A stretch of 14,217 nt of DNA from an uncultured Halomicronema sp. (GTDB lineage: Bacteria; Cyanobacteriota; Cyanobacteriia; Phormidesmidales; Phormidesmidaceae), in the NCBI GenBank assembly GCA_937897665.1, contig CALCPB010000597.1:1-14217 (forward strand), written 5' to 3'. The notes beneath the pieces are model-generated. The model worked only from the letters and a program-made list of their open reading frames with translations, was not told the DNA's origin and did not search any database. The translations under genes were made by a program, and so were the position numbers. Below, piece after piece: positions 13,574-14,217 of this stretch (positions are counted from its first letter, which is position 1; each line of letters begins with the position of its first letter).

Positions 13574-14217
13574 GGTATTAAGCCTCAAATCTAATTGGTT
13601 CAAGAATTTCGAGATGCATGCGGCAGTACAAACACGACTGATTTGTGTCAGCAGCAGGGCATTTCGCATTTTTCTACAGTTCTATACTGCCCACCCATTC
13701 ACTCGATTCAACACAAACAATGTATCGAGACTTTTGAACGTTTTTTTTAATCACCAATGCTGTTGTGCCAGCTAATTAAGGGCTGATTGCAGAAATAAAG
13801 TCACCCTTGAAATCTTTTCTATCTCAGTGAAACCACGTCTTTTCGTCGTATTGCCGAGTCATTTGGACAGCTTTACTGTGAAACTACTGATGAGTCAAAC
13901 TGTTTGATTGACCTGATTAAAACTTGCCGCTTACCAGATATTCTGATGTTTTTCTAACAAGTAGATCAGGTCGGCATGTATCAATTATTTCTTCAGAAAT
14001 CAGTATTGTTTCGGGCCATCTGCCATTAATTACCAGAGGCTGCAAGCAGCCTGATCGGCTCATCGCTCAGAGGTTACTTCATGATTTCCAAGACGGTGTC
14101 GCGCACTCGTTTGCCAACAGAGGTCAGCCTAAAGTTGACAGCTTTAGGATGCTGCTATTGCTTCAAAGGTCGATCAAGAGGACTCCTGCCACCCACTTAA
14201 ATGACGCTAAAGAGCTG
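13574..14217. other. Gene-poor, AT-rich region upstream of gvpA
   Basis: No convincing gene. It must contain the gvpA promoter and leader. Other items are short: a 49-codon open plus-strand run at 13811-13957 without a start codon, a 6-bp stem with tetraloop (AGGCTG-CAAG-CAGCCT near 14037-14052), and a 7-bp stem CCTAAAG/CTTTAGG at 14128-14148. A 39-codon frame from the ATG at 14081 has a fair SD-like AGAGG but unconvincing composition. Confidence 0.6.
13681..13711 (-). promoter_or_regulatory. Candidate gvpA promoter
   Basis: On the minus strand TTGAAT (13711-13706) and TATAGA (13686-13681) resemble sigma-70-type -35 and -10 boxes with a 19-bp spacer. They would give a leader of about 100 nt before gvpA. 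The spacer is long and other candidates exist in this AT-rich region. Confidence 0.3.

Noticed and set aside
13574..13669. N-terminal extension of the gvpA frame to 13669
   Set aside because: GvpA proteins start at MAVEK; the extension is Cys-containing, lacks an SD and overlaps the likely leader.
13431..13775. Plus-strand 114-codon frame over gvpA
   Set aside because: It is the antisense of gvpA, Ser/Thr-rich, with no SD; a mirror frame.
13811..13957. 49-codon plus-strand open run (SFRRIAESFGQLYCET...)
   Set aside because: Looks protein-like but has no start codon or recognised family and is short enough for chance in an AT-rich region; possibly a gene fragment.
14135..14161. TTGACA as a promoter -35 near the right edge
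   Set aside because: No proper -10 at 16-18 bp, and it forms the loop of a small stem.
14081..14200. 39-codon plus-strand frame starting MISKTVSRTRLP
   Set aside because: Has an AGAGG-like site, but its Cys/Arg-rich composition and lack of family similarity do not support a gene.
1..14217. CRISPR array, despite a Cas4-like nuclease at the left edge
   Set aside because: No regularly spaced repeats and no other cas genes; the nuclease belongs to a broad stand-alone family.
1..14217. Insertion sequence or prophage
   Set aside because: No transposase, integrase or paired terminal repeats were found; the hairpins are isolated.

Overview
The window reads as chromosomal DNA of a gas-vacuolate cyanobacterium. 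The cyanobacterial HIP1 octamer GCGATCGC occurs more than a dozen times (for example at 160, 1147, 1159, 4227 and 4252). The genes have close cyanobacterial relatives: a Fed2/FdC2-type ferredoxin, a ClpP with the MIPTVIE start, HisZ with a C-terminal extension, and gas vesicle genes in the order gvpA-C-N-J. Genus cannot be fixed from this alone; a Leptolyngbya- or Nodosilinea-like organism is only an impression.

Layout. 1-1000: a Cas4/RecB-like Fe-S PD-(D/E)XK nuclease (+) converges on, and reads through antisense to, a small two-cluster ferredoxin gene (-). 1084-3181: a minus-strand pair, a J-domain/TPR protein followed directly (TAAATG) by hisZ, whose 3' end carries two frame-breaking lesions. 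3338-4803: an inositol-monophosphatase family enzyme and a membrane-anchored or secreted staphylococcal-nuclease-fold protein with altered active-site residues. 4983-5351: a plant-type [2Fe-2S] ferredoxin of the Fed2/FdC2 group. 5576-5662: tRNA-Ser(GGA). 5834-6461: two strong hairpins, then ndk (-). 6905-7336: a DUF937-like protein (+), convergent with clpP (-) across a shared hairpin. 8320-10141: a small uncharacterised protein and an alkaline-phosphatase-superfamily phosphodiesterase or phosphatase, both minus strand.

10435-13573 is the most interesting part: a minus-strand gas vesicle operon gvpA-gvpC-gvpN-gvpJ. GvpA is the shell protein. GvpC is a helical-repeat outer-surface protein that here carries a basic linker and a C-terminal winged-helix module. 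GvpN is a MoxR-type AAA+ ATPase with a related winged-helix module at its own C-terminus. The two genes overlap by 4 nt, so a surface protein and an assembly ATPase share the same added domain. gvpJ is interrupted by an in-frame TAG at codon 81, with 39 sense codons still open behind it. The usual downstream genes (gvpK, F/L, G and others) are absent; an unrelated gene follows, so the set is incomplete here or continues elsewhere. A stem-loop between gvpA and gvpC fits the known pattern in which most transcripts carry gvpA only.

13574-14217 is gene-poor and relatively AT-rich. It probably holds the gvp promoter and long leader.
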